Shown: positions 1-8,217, counted from the first letter of the stretch. The stretch: DNA of 45,351 nt from JBFWWP01 sp050246115 (GCA_050246115.1 JBFWWP010000038.1:1-45351), one strand, 5' to 3'. Made by a program: numbers and translations. Notes: generated from the sequence alone by a model not told the origin.

Positions 1-837
1 ACCCGATCCCAACACTCCGCACTTCAGATATACCGACGTCCCGCCGAGCGGGGTGCCGCTGGTCGGGCTCACTGACACGAGGTCCGGACCGTTGTTGAAC
101 GTGAAGCCGTTGGTCAGCGTGTCGGTGCCGTTGGTGTTGGTGACGACGACGTCGACGACGCCCGACGCGTGCGCCGGCGTGACGGCGGTGAGCGTCGTGG
201 CGTTCACGAACGTGACGCTGGCGGCGGGGGTGCCACCGAAGGTGACCGCGGTCCCGGCGATGAAGCCGGTACCCGTGAGCGTGACCGACGTCCCACCGAG
301 CGGCGTGCCGCTCGTCGGGCTCACCGACACGAGATCCGGCCCGTTGTTGAACGTGAAGCCACCGACCAGCGTGTCCGTGCCGTTGGTGTTGGTGACGACG
401 ACGTCGACGACGCCCGACGCGTGAGCCGGCGTGACGGCGGTCAACGTCGTGGCGTTCACGAACATGACGCTCGCTGCGGGCGTACCCCCGAAGGTGACCG
501 TGGTCCCCGCGATGAAGCCAGTGCCCGTGAGCGTGACCGACGTCCCACCGAGCGGCGTGCCGCTCGTCGGGCTCACCGACACGAGGTCCGGTCCGTTGTT
601 GAACGTGAAGCCGTTGATCAGCGTGTCGGTGCCGTTGACGTTCGTGACGACGACGTCGACCGAACCCGACGCGTGAGCCGGCGTGACGGCGGTGAGCGTC
701 GTAGCGTTCACGAACGTGACGCTCGCGGCGGGGGTGCCACCGAAGGTGACCGTGGTGCCCGCTATGAAGCCGGTGCCCGTGAGCGTGACCGAGGTCCCAC
801 CGAGCGGCGTGCCGCTCGTGGGGCTCACCGACACGAG
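1..837 (-). repeat. Tandem 252-bp repeats encoding IPT/TIG domains
   Basis: On the minus strand the 84-codon unit starting LVSVSPTSGTPLGG occurs at 837-586, 585-334 and 333-82. A fourth unit starts at 81 and is cut by the window. Units differ by only a few codons (for example SVD/VVD and INGF/VGGF/TNGF), so the duplications are recent or homogenised. The last unit departs from the pattern after GGTSV, in the final 30 bases of the window. Confidence 0.92.
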
Positions 838-3054
838 ATCCGGCCCGGGCTCACCGGAGCCCCACTCCACGACGAACCAGCCGACGTCGGTTGCGGACGG
901 GGTGGCGTTGCGTTGGATGGTCAAGGTCGTTGGGGAACTCAAGTTCATCGTCACCGAGCCGACCCCAATGGTGTCGTTGCCGATGTAGCTGGTGCGACCC
1001 ATGTTCTGGCCGCCGACCGGCTGCACGGCCGAGAATGCTACCGCTCGGTCGAGTTCGACGCTCGCAATGGAGACCGCAGTCTGAGAGACCCCGGTACCCA
1101 GGCTCGTCGAGCCGCGCTGAACGGCTGACCCGTCGAAGAGCTCGACCACCTGCCAGGAGATCTCCTCAATGTTGTCGCCACTGACCGGGCGGTCGAAGCG
1201 AACGGTGGAACCGTTGATCAACTGCCCCCGAAACATGCGCTCGCCGATGTCGGAACCCGACCCGGTAGATTGAAACCCAGCGAGCACGAAGGATCGGGAC
1301 ACGTCGACGGCGGTGCTCAAGGTGATGTCGACGGTCAGAGTCGAACCCGTCAGGGCGGTCGATCCGCGCTGGACGTTCACCAGTGCCGGATCTGTGAACT
1401 CCACCAGCTCCCACCAGATCGTGTGCCCGGGTCCGGTGCCTTGGGTGCGGAAGTTCAGGTGATCCGGAGTTGCAGGGGGTGGCGGCACTTCCACGAGGAC
1501 GAGATCGTTCGAACCGAAGTCGACGTCGCTCGCAGCCGGTGTCTTCGACCAGGTCACGAACGCATCGCTCGCACTGGCGACAGGGGTAATCGGAGTCGTG
1601 AAGCTCGTGGACGCCTGTCCGATGGAACCGCGTTGCACGCTGATCCCCGACGAGTACTCGATCACGTACCACTGGATATTCATGGTCACCGCGGGGGATT
1701 CATTGGTCACCCGCACGAACTCGATCGTCGTCGCGGTCGCGATCCGTCCCCGCAGCATCGAGCCTACCGGGCGATTGCTGTTGTGGCGGGTCTGGAAGAT
1801 GAGGAAGGCGCGGGACGGGTCGACCGCGGCGATGTTCACCGTGACCGTCCCGTTCGCTGTGCTCGTGGCCGTTCCGCTCTGAACGTTCGCCGTCGGCAGC
1901 GGCCCACCGAACGGCACGGCAGCGCTCGCCGCCTGGGCTCCGTGCGGTGGGGGCGGCGGTGGCGGCACGGGAGACCCCGGGGTCAGGTCGAAGCAGGTTA
2001 GGTACTGACGAAGAACTGCACTGCGACCCTCGTCGCCGGCGAGCAGGGCTCCAAACTCGTGCGACGCGCCGACCGCACGACCCCCCTGGGGCGTGGTCTG
2101 CATCACCACGGTCGCGAATGCGGGGGCGGCGTTCTGCAGCAGTACCATGGCTCCGGGCGTCGCCTCGAGGCGATCGATCCCGAACTCTTCACCCTCATAG
2201 TCGAGATCGGGAAAGGACCAGCACTCGAGGTCACCGGGCGAGACCTGTTGGGCGAGATCGCCTTGCCCGACGTCGAATCCATGGATGCCGAACGCCGCGT
2301 GGAGCCCGGTGGGTGGATCGTCGACCCAGGTGTCACCTCCTTCGAGGTAGATCACGCGCGCACCCGGGAGGGCGAGGAAGTCGAGCAGCACAGCCGCGTC
2401 GCCCTCGGTCAACACGTGGTTGTGGGGGAAGGTACCTAGGGTCACCCAAATCGACTCGATTCCGACCAGCGACTCGAGGTCCGGAAGCGTGCGAACGAGC
2501 CGAGCATTGCGACCATTCTCACCGAGCGCATCGAGTAGGGCGGCGCCGCTGTCCGTGGCGCCGCCGATCGTGGCCGGTGGCGCCCACACGAGGTCGAGTG
2601 CATCACTCACGAGCACCGAACACGAGGGACTCTCGACGGCGTGATTCCGGATGAGGCCTTGAACCGCGTACACGTGCACGCCTTCGTCCCCGTCGAGAAC
2701 AGCGTCGACGAACTCGATCGTTCTTCCCGAGAGAACGGCGTGCAGGCGGCCGTCGCGTACGACATGGATTTCTTCGTACTCGTCGTTGTTCACCCAGGTC
2801 ACGCGCACGCTCGCAACCTCAGGCCGGCAGTGAACGGCACTAGGGGCGGCGGGTGCGTCGCCGATTCGACCGTCGAGGCCAAAGCCGTCGGCGTCTTCGG
2901 CGGCATCACCAAGGTTTCCGGGCGCCGGGACGCTTTGGGCGTACCCCATGTTGGCGCACGAAGCGAACAAGAGGCCCAGCGCGAACCAAACGGCAAACAG
3001 CCGCCATGTCGGTGCGCGACGTGCGCTCCCGAGCCCGGGCAGAAGGGATGTCAT
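1..3054 (-). CDS. Secreted IPT/TIG-repeat protein, 3' end cut by window edge
   Basis: The frame is open for 1,018 codons from the ATG at 3054 down to base 1 with no stop, so the gene is partial. Residues 1 to about 43 look like an export signal (hydrophobic core FAVWFALGLLF); FASC is a weak lipobox and GYAQS a possible signal peptidase I site. A fibronectin-III-like segment follows (around 75-155, with VTWVNNDEY), then a glutamine-amidotransferase-like domain (about 160-350, with YLEGGDTW and ASHEFG). Next come about three beta-domains recognisable by VQRGS and a WxVxE strand, and finally tandem 84-residue IPT/TIG domains. The assignments are by eye. The likely role is an extracellular or cell-surface adhesive or binding protein. 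No Shine-Dalgarno-like sequence was obvious. The only neighbour is divergent. Confidence 0.8.
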   Translation of the reverse strand, partial: MTSLLPGLGSARRAPTWRLFAVWFALGLLFASCANMGYAQSVPAPGNLGDAAEDADGFGLDGRIGDAPAAPSAVHCRPEVASVRVTWVNNDEYEEIHVVRDGRLHAVLSGRTIEFVDAVLDGDEGVHVYAVQGLIRNHAVESPSCSVLVSDALDLVWAPPATIGGATDSGAALLDALGENGRNARLVRTLPDLESLVGIESIWVTLGTFPHNHVLTEGDAAVLLDFLALPGARVIYLEGGDTWVDDPPTGLHAAFGIHGFDVGQGDLAQQVSPGDLECWSFPDLDYEGEEFGIDRLEATPGAMVLLQNAAPAFATVVMQTTPQGGRAVGASHEFGALLAGDEGRSAVLRQYLTCFDLTPGSPVPPPPPPPHGAQAASAAVPFGGPLPTANVQSGTATSTANGTVTVNIAAVDPSRAFLIFQTRHNSNRPVGSMLRGRIATATTIEFVRVTNESPAVTMNIQWYVIEYSSGISVQRGSIGQASTSFTTPITPVASASDAFVTWSKTPAASDVDFGSNDLVLVEVPPPPATPDHLNFRTQGTGPGHTIWWELVEFTDPALVNVQRGSTALTGSTLTVDITLSTAVDVSRSFVLAGFQSTGSGSDIGERMFRGQLINGSTVRFDRPVSGDNIEEISWQVVELFDGSAVQRGSTSLGTGVSQTAVSIASVELDRAVAFSAVQPVGGQNMGRTSYIGNDTIGVGSVTMNLSSPTTLTIQRNATPSATDVGWFVVEWGSGEPGPDLVSVSPTSGTPLGGTSVTLTGTGFIAGTTVTFGGTPAASVTFVNATTLTAVTPAHASGSVDVVVTNVNGTDTLINGFTFNNGPDLVSVSPTSGTPLGGTSVTLTGTGFIAGTTVTFGGTPAASVMFVNATTLTAVTPAHASGVVDVVVTNTNGTDTLVGGFTFNNGPDLVSVSPTSGTPLGGTSVTLTGTGFIAGTAVTFGGTPAASVTFVNATTLTAVTPAHASGVVDVVVTNTNGTDTLTNGFTFNNGPDLVSVSPTSGTPLGGTSVYLKCGVLGSG

Positions 3055-3524
3055 TGCACACTCCTCGAAGAGGTTGGGTTTCTCGTTGCCGCTTGCTCGT
3101 GTCTCTTGTCTGATTGCCCAGGAGTTCGTCGCCGCAGCCCACTCGGGCGACTCGTCAAACGAACGGCCCGGGCAGCATGACGCATTCCCCGCGCTGGGGA
3201 TCGACGTCGCTCGGGATCTTGTACGCGAAGTTCGTTCGCCGAGTTGGCCCGGTGGCCACAGGTTACTCGCGGATGGACGCACCGGACCCGCGGCGCATCG
3301 ACGTACCACGAGCCACGGGTTGACACGGTACCCGGGAACCTGACACCGCGCCGCGTCCCACAGGTTACCGAGTTGCCCGCTGCGCGCAACTCGTCGATTG
3401 CGGCTTCGTGCTTCGGGCACCAGCCCGCGTGACGCGGGGACCTGGCTGCAGGGGAGGCGCGTCGGACTCGGCCCCGCGCGGGTCGAGGCTCGGCCGATGG
3501 AGACAGGCGTGAACGGAGGCCAGC
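3055..3524. other. Divergent intergenic region, no gene seen
   Basis: This stretch separates the minus-strand IPT/TIG gene from the plus-strand crotonase gene and should hold both promoters. A TTGACA hexamer lies at 3320-3325, but no convincing -10 box sits 16-18 bases downstream. The string CCACAGGTTAC occurs twice, near 3254 and 3358, in the same orientation; its meaning is unknown. Confidence 0.5.
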
Positions 3525-4298
3525 GTGATCGAGTTCGAAACCGCAGACGAAGTAATGGTTTGGACCCTCTCGCACGGGAAGGCGAACGCGCTCGACTTGG
3601 AGTTCTTGGAACAGATTTCGGACCGACTCGAGCAGGTTCGCACATCCGCTGCCCGAGCCCTGGTGATCACGGGGCGGGACCGCATCTTCTGCGCCGGTGT
3701 GGATCTCGTGCGACTGCTCGACAGCGGGCCCGACTATGTTCGACGCTTCGGGCCGGCGCTCAACCGCACCTTGCTTTCCCTGGCGACGTTTCCCAAGCCT
3801 GTCGTTTGCGCGGCGAACGGCCATGCCATCGCTGGCGGCGCCGTCCTCCTGTTCGCCGGCGACTTGCGCCTCATGGTCCCGGCGGGCGCCCGGATCGGCG
3901 TTCCGGAACTCGCAGTGGGCGTGCCGTTTCCGACCGTTGCCATGGAGTTGGTGCGGCTCGTCACCTCGCGTGCACACGTCGGTGCGGCGTTGTGGGAGGC
4001 GCGCACCTATGCGCCCGAGGACGCCAAGGCCCTCGGGTGGATCGACGAACTCGCGCCGGCAGATGGGCTGCGCGCGCGAGCGATCGCCCGAGCGCGCGAC
4101 CTTGCAGCGATTCCGGCCGAGACGTTTCGACTGACGAAAGAGCACCTGCGGCGAGGCTTGGTCGATTTCGTGAACGGCCCTGGCGCGACTCTCGACCGTC
4201 GAATCCAAGCGGCGTGGGAGTCGGCCGAGGTGCTGGGAGCGGTGCGACGTTACGTGGATCGCACTCTCCGGAAACCGGGCACGGGCAAGGTCGATTAG
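3525..4298 (+). CDS. Enoyl-CoA hydratase/isomerase (crotonase) family protein
   Basis: This 257-residue cytoplasmic protein has the usual length for a single-domain crotonase-fold enzyme acting on acyl-CoA thioesters. The two oxyanion-hole segments are present: FCAGVDL (55-61) and NGHAIAGGA (98-106). The first catalytic glutamate of hydratases fits E128 in GVPEL. The second, usually found before the G-D-R-I segment, aligns by eye with alanine in GAALWEARTY, and the typical GAGGTQR stretch is replaced by VPFPTVAMEL. It may therefore be an isomerase, hydrolase or atypical hydratase, and its substrate cannot be read from the sequence. The start is GTG, preceded by CGGAGGC about 6 bases upstream. 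It has no obvious operon partner. Confidence 0.88.
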   Translation: MIEFETADEVMVWTLSHGKANALDLEFLEQISDRLEQVRTSAARALVITGRDRIFCAGVDLVRLLDSGPDYVRRFGPALNRTLLSLATFPKPVVCAANGHAIAGGAVLLFAGDLRLMVPAGARIGVPELAVGVPFPTVAMELVRLVTSRAHVGAALWEARTYAPEDAKALGWIDELAPADGLRARAIARARDLAAIPAETFRLTKEHLRRGLVDFVNGPGATLDRRIQAAWESAEVLGAVRRYVDRTLRKPGTGKVD

Positions 4299-4508
4299 TG
4301 GCTGCTGGCGCACGGAATTGACCTCGCGTCAACTTGGGCGGGGGCGTCGACCTCTCCACGCGGTGGTGGACTCGGGTTCCACAGGCACTACCATGGTGCG
4401 AGCTGGGGCGTGCGCCGCGCGCGTGGACGCGTGCCAGGGGTTCGCGGGGCGGCGACCGTGCTTTGGAACTGAGTCGAGGGCCGGCCGGCGGGCCGAGAGA
4501 GGCATTGA

Positions 4509-5555
4509 ATGCTCGTGCGACGACACAAGCTGTCAGGAATCGCGGTGGCCGTGGTGTGCTTCTCGGGGTCGCTCGTGCACGCGGACTTCGACTATCCCAC
4601 CTTCCCGAGTGCAAGCGACTTCGGTCTCGTTGGCTCGGCCAACGTGGCGAACGGCGATCTCGTGATCACGCCCGCTGCGGTCAGTCAGGCTGGTGCGGCT
4701 TGGTTCGCCCAAGCCCAGGAAGTCGACGGCGGCTTCATGACCGACTTCGCGCTCCAGATGAGCCCGCAAGGCCAGGGCGCGGACGGGATGGCGTTCGTCA
4801 TTCAGTCGGTGGGTCCGAACGCCATCGGCTGCCTCGGGGGCAACCCCTGTGGCAGCTCGACGGTTCAAATGGGCTCGTTGCTCGCTTATGAAGGCTTGCC
4901 GAGCGTCGCGGTCGAGTTCGACACCTACGACGCGGGCATGCAGAACGACCCGAACGACAATCACATCAGCGTACACTCCCTCGGGATGAATCCGAATGAC
5001 GTCGACGAGGCACTGGCATCCCTCGGCAGCACTGCGACCCCTGGGGTCGACTTGAACAACGGCGTGGTCCACAACATCCGCATCACCTACAACCCGGGCT
5101 CCATGCGGATCTACGTCAACAACCTCATGACGCCGGTGCTGACCGTCGTGCTCGATCTCGAAGCCTTGCTCGGCCCGGGCCCGAAGTGGTGCGGGTTCAC
5201 GGGGGCGACCGGTGGATTGTTCCAGACGCACATCGTGCAAAGCTGGTCCTTCGTCGGTAGCTCCGTCGCGGAGGAGTTCGTGCGGGGCGACTGCAACAAC
5301 GACGGTTCGCGCAACCTGCCCGACGTCATCTTCCTGCTCGGCTTCCTGTTCCCGCAAGGCGCTCCACCGACGCTCACCTGCCGCGACGCCTGCGACAACA
5401 ACGACGACGGCTCCATCAATCTTCCCGACGTGATCACGCAGCTGAACGCACTGTTCGGCATGCCGCCGGTGCCGCTCCCGCCGCCGGCTGCCTGCGGCGC
5501 CGATCCGACGACGGGGGACACTTTCGACTGTCCGACGTTCCCGTCCTGCCCGTAG
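4509..5555 (+). CDS. Secreted L-type-lectin-like protein with C-terminal six-cysteine dockerin-like module
   Basis: A 348-residue protein with an N-terminal signal peptide (hydrophobic GIAVAVVCFSGSLVHA, cleavage probably after HA). Residues about 27-255 resemble a legume/L-type lectin beta-sandwich: DGMAFVIQ, then VAVEFDTYDA, then an acidic N-D-P-N-D-N-H loop, then NIRITYNPGSMRIYVN. These are the landmarks of bacterial lectin-like domains that bind carbohydrate with metal ions. Residues 259-348 are a module with two calcium-loop-like segments (GDCNNDGS and ACDNNDDGS), each followed by an alpha-helix-like stretch, and six cysteines. The same module occurs in two other proteins of this window. 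The likely location is the cell surface or exterior. An alternative is a glucanase-fold enzyme, but no catalytic motif was seen. Confidence 0.82.
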   Translation: MLVRRHKLSGIAVAVVCFSGSLVHADFDYPTFPSASDFGLVGSANVANGDLVITPAAVSQAGAAWFAQAQEVDGGFMTDFALQMSPQGQGADGMAFVIQSVGPNAIGCLGGNPCGSSTVQMGSLLAYEGLPSVAVEFDTYDAGMQNDPNDNHISVHSLGMNPNDVDEALASLGSTATPGVDLNNGVVHNIRITYNPGSMRIYVNNLMTPVLTVVLDLEALLGPGPKWCGFTGATGGLFQTHIVQSWSFVGSSVAEEFVRGDCNNDGSRNLPDVIFLLGFLFPQGAPPTLTCRDACDNNDDGSINLPDVITQLNALFGMPPVPLPPPAACGADPTTGDTFDCPTFPSCP

Positions 5556-6036
5556 CTGAGAGGCCCATTCTCGAGCGCCCGCGGCGCTCGCGCGAGCCGC
5601 CTGCACCGCCGTGTTGACACCGGTGCTGACGCAGACTCCGCGCCGCCCGCGGCTGCGAGTGTGGGTGCATGTGGATGGGCACCCGTGCATCAGTCTTCGG
5701 CGCCGGCATCGGTGCTGGCCTGGCTTCCTCGGCCTCGATCGTCGTGAAGACGCGGAGCTCTTCTTCGCTGAGAACTTGGGCGAGTTGATCGTTGCGTGCC
5801 CTCCAGGTGTGTTTGAGCTCGACGATGATCTCGTTGCGCCGTGCCCCAGCCAGAGGTGGATCGGTCGAGAGTTCGGTGAGCAGGGCTTGCTGCGCCTCGT
5901 TCGAGTCGAAGACGATGCGGCGTAGCTGCCCTCGCCGTCGAGCGTCGAGGGAAAGCTGATCGTTGGCGCGCCGGAGAACGCCATCGACCCCGTCACTTCC
6001 CGGGTTGACCCAACGAGCCATGCTCGTGTACGCCAT
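5434..6036 (-). CDS. Doubtful hypothetical ORF, possibly a degraded gene
   Basis: The frame opens at ATG 6036 (MAYTSMARWV) with a purine-rich GGGGGACGGGAGC just upstream. About the first 120 residues look protein-like: LSLDARRRGQLRRIVF, then an amphipathic helical stretch with TELSTDPPL, then VLSEEELRVFTTIEAEE. Loosely, this recalls small helical periplasmic sensor proteins. After about residue 125 the composition turns Arg/Pro-rich and the frame runs into the antisense of the lectin-like gene, so the natural end is probably lost or frameshifted near 5680. I do not recognise the family. It lies just downstream of an IS3-type remnant on the same strand. Confidence 0.3.
   Translation of the reverse strand: MAYTSMARWVNPGSDGVDGVLRRANDQLSLDARRRGQLRRIVFDSNEAQQALLTELSTDPPLAGARRNEIIVELKHTWRARNDQLAQVLSEEELRVFTTIEAEEARPAPMPAPKTDARVPIHMHPHSQPRAARSLRQHRCQHGGAGGSRERRGRSRMGLSATGRTGTSDSRKCPPSSDRRRRQPAAGAAPAACRTVRSAA
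5572..5590 (+). terminator. Hairpin after the lectin-like gene, possible terminator
   Basis: CGAGCGCC (5572-5579) pairs perfectly with GGCGCTCG (5583-5590) around a three-base loop, 17 bases after the stop codon at 5555. No run of thymines follows, so factor-independent termination is only a possibility. Confidence 0.45.
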
Positions 6037-6194
6037 GCTCCCGTCCCCCTTGCGGGGCTTCTCCGTCAGCGTCGGAGACGACGATCGACTCTTCGGGCTG
6101 CCAGCGGAGTGCACCTTTTCGTCGAGTCTCTCCAGTCCCGTGGCAATCGCGCACCGCACTTGCCACGGTGATGCTTCGCTATGAGCAGCAGCCG

Positions 6195-6605
6195 ACGCGG
6201 TCCATTGGTAGGAGCCACTCCGGGAGACCCCCAACACGACATACATGCGGCCCAGGTCGAAAGTCTCCCGGTTCTCGAAGGCGAACTGAAACCTCAGCCC
6301 TGCTGCATCGCGAAGAAGGCCGCGGCTTCTCTTAGTATCTTTCGATCCTGCTTCACCTGCGCAAGTTCACTCCGCAGAGCCTGATCTCAGACTCGAGGTT
6401 TCTCACCGCACGGTTCCCGCTCCCCGGGAACTCCAAGTCGCTCTTCTCCAGAGCTTGGTGCTTCCAGTGGTGAAGCAAACGCTCGCTCACGCCGATGCTC
6501 CGAGCCACCTCCCTCGTTTTGAACGGTCCTCTCCACGACCAGACGCACCGCTTCCAACTTGAACTCTCTGGCGTGTTTCCTTGTGAACTTGGCCATCGCA
6601 GACAT
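6195..6605 (-). pseudogene. Frameshifted IS3-type transposase remnant (OrfA and start of OrfB)
   Basis: The minus strand from 6605 begins AKFTRKHAREFKLEAVRLVV, the typical N-terminus of IS3-family OrfA (helix-turn-helix, DNA binding). The similarity continues in a second frame (REVARSIGVSERLLHHW) and then a third (LAQVKQDRKILREAAAFFA), ending at a stop at 6294-6296. At least two frameshifts therefore break OrfA. Immediately after it the frame reads FENRETFDLGRMYVVLGVSR and SGSYQW, the start of OrfB, and homology then stops. The DDE catalytic core is absent, so the element is dead. An inverted repeat lies just upstream at 6613-6630. No intact terminal repeats or target-site duplication could be defined. 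Confidence 0.78.
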
Positions 6606-6612
6606 CCTCTCG

Positions 6613-6630
6613 GAGGGGTATCATCCCCTC
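6613..6630. repeat. Inverted repeat upstream of the IS3 remnant
   Basis: GAGGGG (6613-6618) and CCCCTC (6625-6630) are perfectly complementary around TATCAT. The hairpin sits 8 bases upstream of the OrfA start, where the leader or left end of the insertion sequence would be. It could be a leftover of the element or a site upstream of the regulator gene. Confidence 0.5.
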
Positions 6631-6795
6631 GATCTGGGTGTCCACAATCCCGGGCAGCCTCACCCTACGGCATTGGGTGCGGAACAGCCATGCAACAACG
6701 CCGCTGCTCAGGACAGTCATGCCGGGCCACGCCCGCAAGGAGCGGTTTCGGAGAGCGTGGACAACTTCCACATGCGAGGTGACGGGGTGACCAAC

Positions 6796-8145
6796 ATGAT
6801 CAACCAAGAACCGCTCGACATCCTCGTCGTCGATGACGAAGCGAACATCCGCAAGACGCTCGGGGTCTGCTTGGAAACTCGTGGTCATCGTGTGGCGGCC
6901 GTTAGCAACGCTGAAGATGCCCGAGCGGAAGCGGAGCGCCACGCATTCGACCTCGCCTTCGTCGATCTTCGTCTCGGCACCAGTGACGGGCTCGACCTGA
7001 TCCCGGAACTCCTGGCCACATCCCCCTGGCTGAAGGTCATCGTCATCACCGCGTATGCCTCGGTCGCCACGGCCGTCGAGGCAATCCGACGCGGAGCGGC
7101 AGACTACATCTGCAAGCCTTTCACACCGGAGCAGGTGGATCTCGTGACGGCGCGCATCGCCGGGGTTCGGGACATGGAGCGTCGCTTCGAGATGTTACGC
7201 CACGAGTTCGAGCGCGCGCAGCCGTCGGTTTCCTTCGAGTCCCACCATCCCGGCATGCGCCATGCCGTCGAGCTTGCCCGCCAGGTCGCAGCCTCAGAGG
7301 CTGTGGTGCTTCTCACCGGACCGAGCGGCACCGGGAAGACGGTCCTGGCCCGGGCCATCCATCAGTGGAGCCCCCGTCGCGAGCGGCCCGTCGTCGTCGT
7401 GTCGTGTCCGTCGCTCAGCCCCGAGCTACTCGAGAGCGAGCTGTTCGGGCACGTCAAGGGTGCGTTCACTGGCGCGTTGCGCGACAACCCTGGTCGCGTG
7501 AGCGCGAGTGACGGCGGCACGCTGTTCCTGGACGAGGTTGGCGACCTGCCGCCGGCCATCCAGGCGAAGCTGCTGCGGTTCGTGCAAGACCGCGAGTACG
7601 AGCGGGTTGGCGACCCGCGAACGCGTCGGGCCGACGTACGCGTTGTCGCCGCCACGAACATCGACTTGGCCGATGCCGTGCGCAGCGGACGCTTCCGCGA
7701 GGATCTCTACTACAGGCTGAATGTCGTGCAGATCGAGCTCCCCGCCCTTGCGGAGCGACCGGACGACGTGGAAAGTCTGGCGAAGTCCATGCTCCACTTC
7801 TTCGCGGCGCAGAATCACAAAGTCCTGTCGGGCTTCAGCTCCGATGCACGGCTGGCCATGCGCCAGTACACCTGGCCCGGGAACCTCCGCGAGTTGCGCA
7901 ACGTCGTCGAGCGGGCCGTCATTCTCTGCACGGCCACGGAGGTCGGAGTTGAGCACCTTCCTCACGGGCTCGTCCCGCTTCGCACCCGTCCGACCCAGCT
8001 CGGCGACCACGTGGCGCTCGACGCCATCGAGGAGCAGCACGTTCGTCGCGTGCTCGGTGCGACCCGATCGTTGCAAGAAGCCGCGGACATCCTCGGCATC
8101 GACCAAGCGACCCTCTGGCGGAAGCGGAAGAAGTACGGAATCTGA
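6796..8145 (+). CDS. NtrC-family sigma-54-dependent response regulator of the kdp locus
   Basis: A 449-residue cytoplasmic transcription activator with three domains. The receiver domain (about 5-120) has acidic residues in VVDDEA, the phosphoacceptor D57 in FVDLRLG, and a K in CKPF. The AAA+ domain (about 150-385) has Walker A GPSGTGKT (175-182), the sigma-54 contact loop GAFTGA (222-227) and Walker B GGTLFLDEVG. The Fis-type DNA-binding helix-turn-helix lies at the C-terminus (EAADILGIDQATLWRK). All residues needed for phosphorylation, ATP hydrolysis and sigma-54 contact appear intact. The frame is open further upstream but overlaps the antisense of the IS3 remnant; ATG 6796, preceded by GGGGTGA, fits the start of a receiver domain. 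Its position before the kinase and kdp genes suggests potassium-limitation control in place of a KdpE. Confidence 0.93.
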   Translation: MINQEPLDILVVDDEANIRKTLGVCLETRGHRVAAVSNAEDARAEAERHAFDLAFVDLRLGTSDGLDLIPELLATSPWLKVIVITAYASVATAVEAIRRGAADYICKPFTPEQVDLVTARIAGVRDMERRFEMLRHEFERAQPSVSFESHHPGMRHAVELARQVAASEAVVLLTGPSGTGKTVLARAIHQWSPRRERPVVVVSCPSLSPELLESELFGHVKGAFTGALRDNPGRVSASDGGTLFLDEVGDLPPAIQAKLLRFVQDREYERVGDPRTRRADVRVVAATNIDLADAVRSGRFREDLYYRLNVVQIELPALAERPDDVESLAKSMLHFFAAQNHKVLSGFSSDARLAMRQYTWPGNLRELRNVVERAVILCTATEVGVEHLPHGLVPLRTRPTQLGDHVALDAIEEQHVRRVLGATRSLQEAADILGIDQATLWRKRKKYGI

Positions 8146-8197
8146 CCGGCCGAGCCCTTCGACGGCCAGTCGGTGCCGAACTTGGCCCGTGGTCCTT

Positions 8198-8217
8198 GCA
8201 GGCGGCAAGGAGCCTGC
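8198..8217 (+). promoter_or_regulatory. Hairpin with weak sigma-54 promoter-like string upstream of the barrel gene
   Basis: GCAGGC (8198-8203) pairs with GCCTGC (8212-8217) around an 8-base loop, 50 bases after the regulator stop. The same bases contain CGGCAAGGAGCCTGC (8203-8217). This has the GG and GC doublets at the 12-base spacing of a -24/-12 promoter but matches the consensus only partly. It could be a terminator, a promoter for an NtrC-type regulator, or neither. Confidence 0.25.

Noticed and set aside
169..1128. Long Arg-rich plus-strand ORF over the IPT/TIG repeats
   Set aside because: It is the GC-rich shadow of the minus-strand repeat gene; its apparent protein repeats only mirror the 252-bp DNA repeat, and its composition is almost all R, D, G, V and E.
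4533..5996. 487-residue minus-strand ORF across the lectin-like gene
   Set aside because: It is antisense to a clear secreted protein and its translation is low-complexity and without domain features.
6559..6795. N-terminal extension of the response regulator
   Set aside because: The first 79 codons include antisense of the IS3 OrfA start and a hairpin; receiver domains begin only a few residues before the D-D-E motif, as from 6796.
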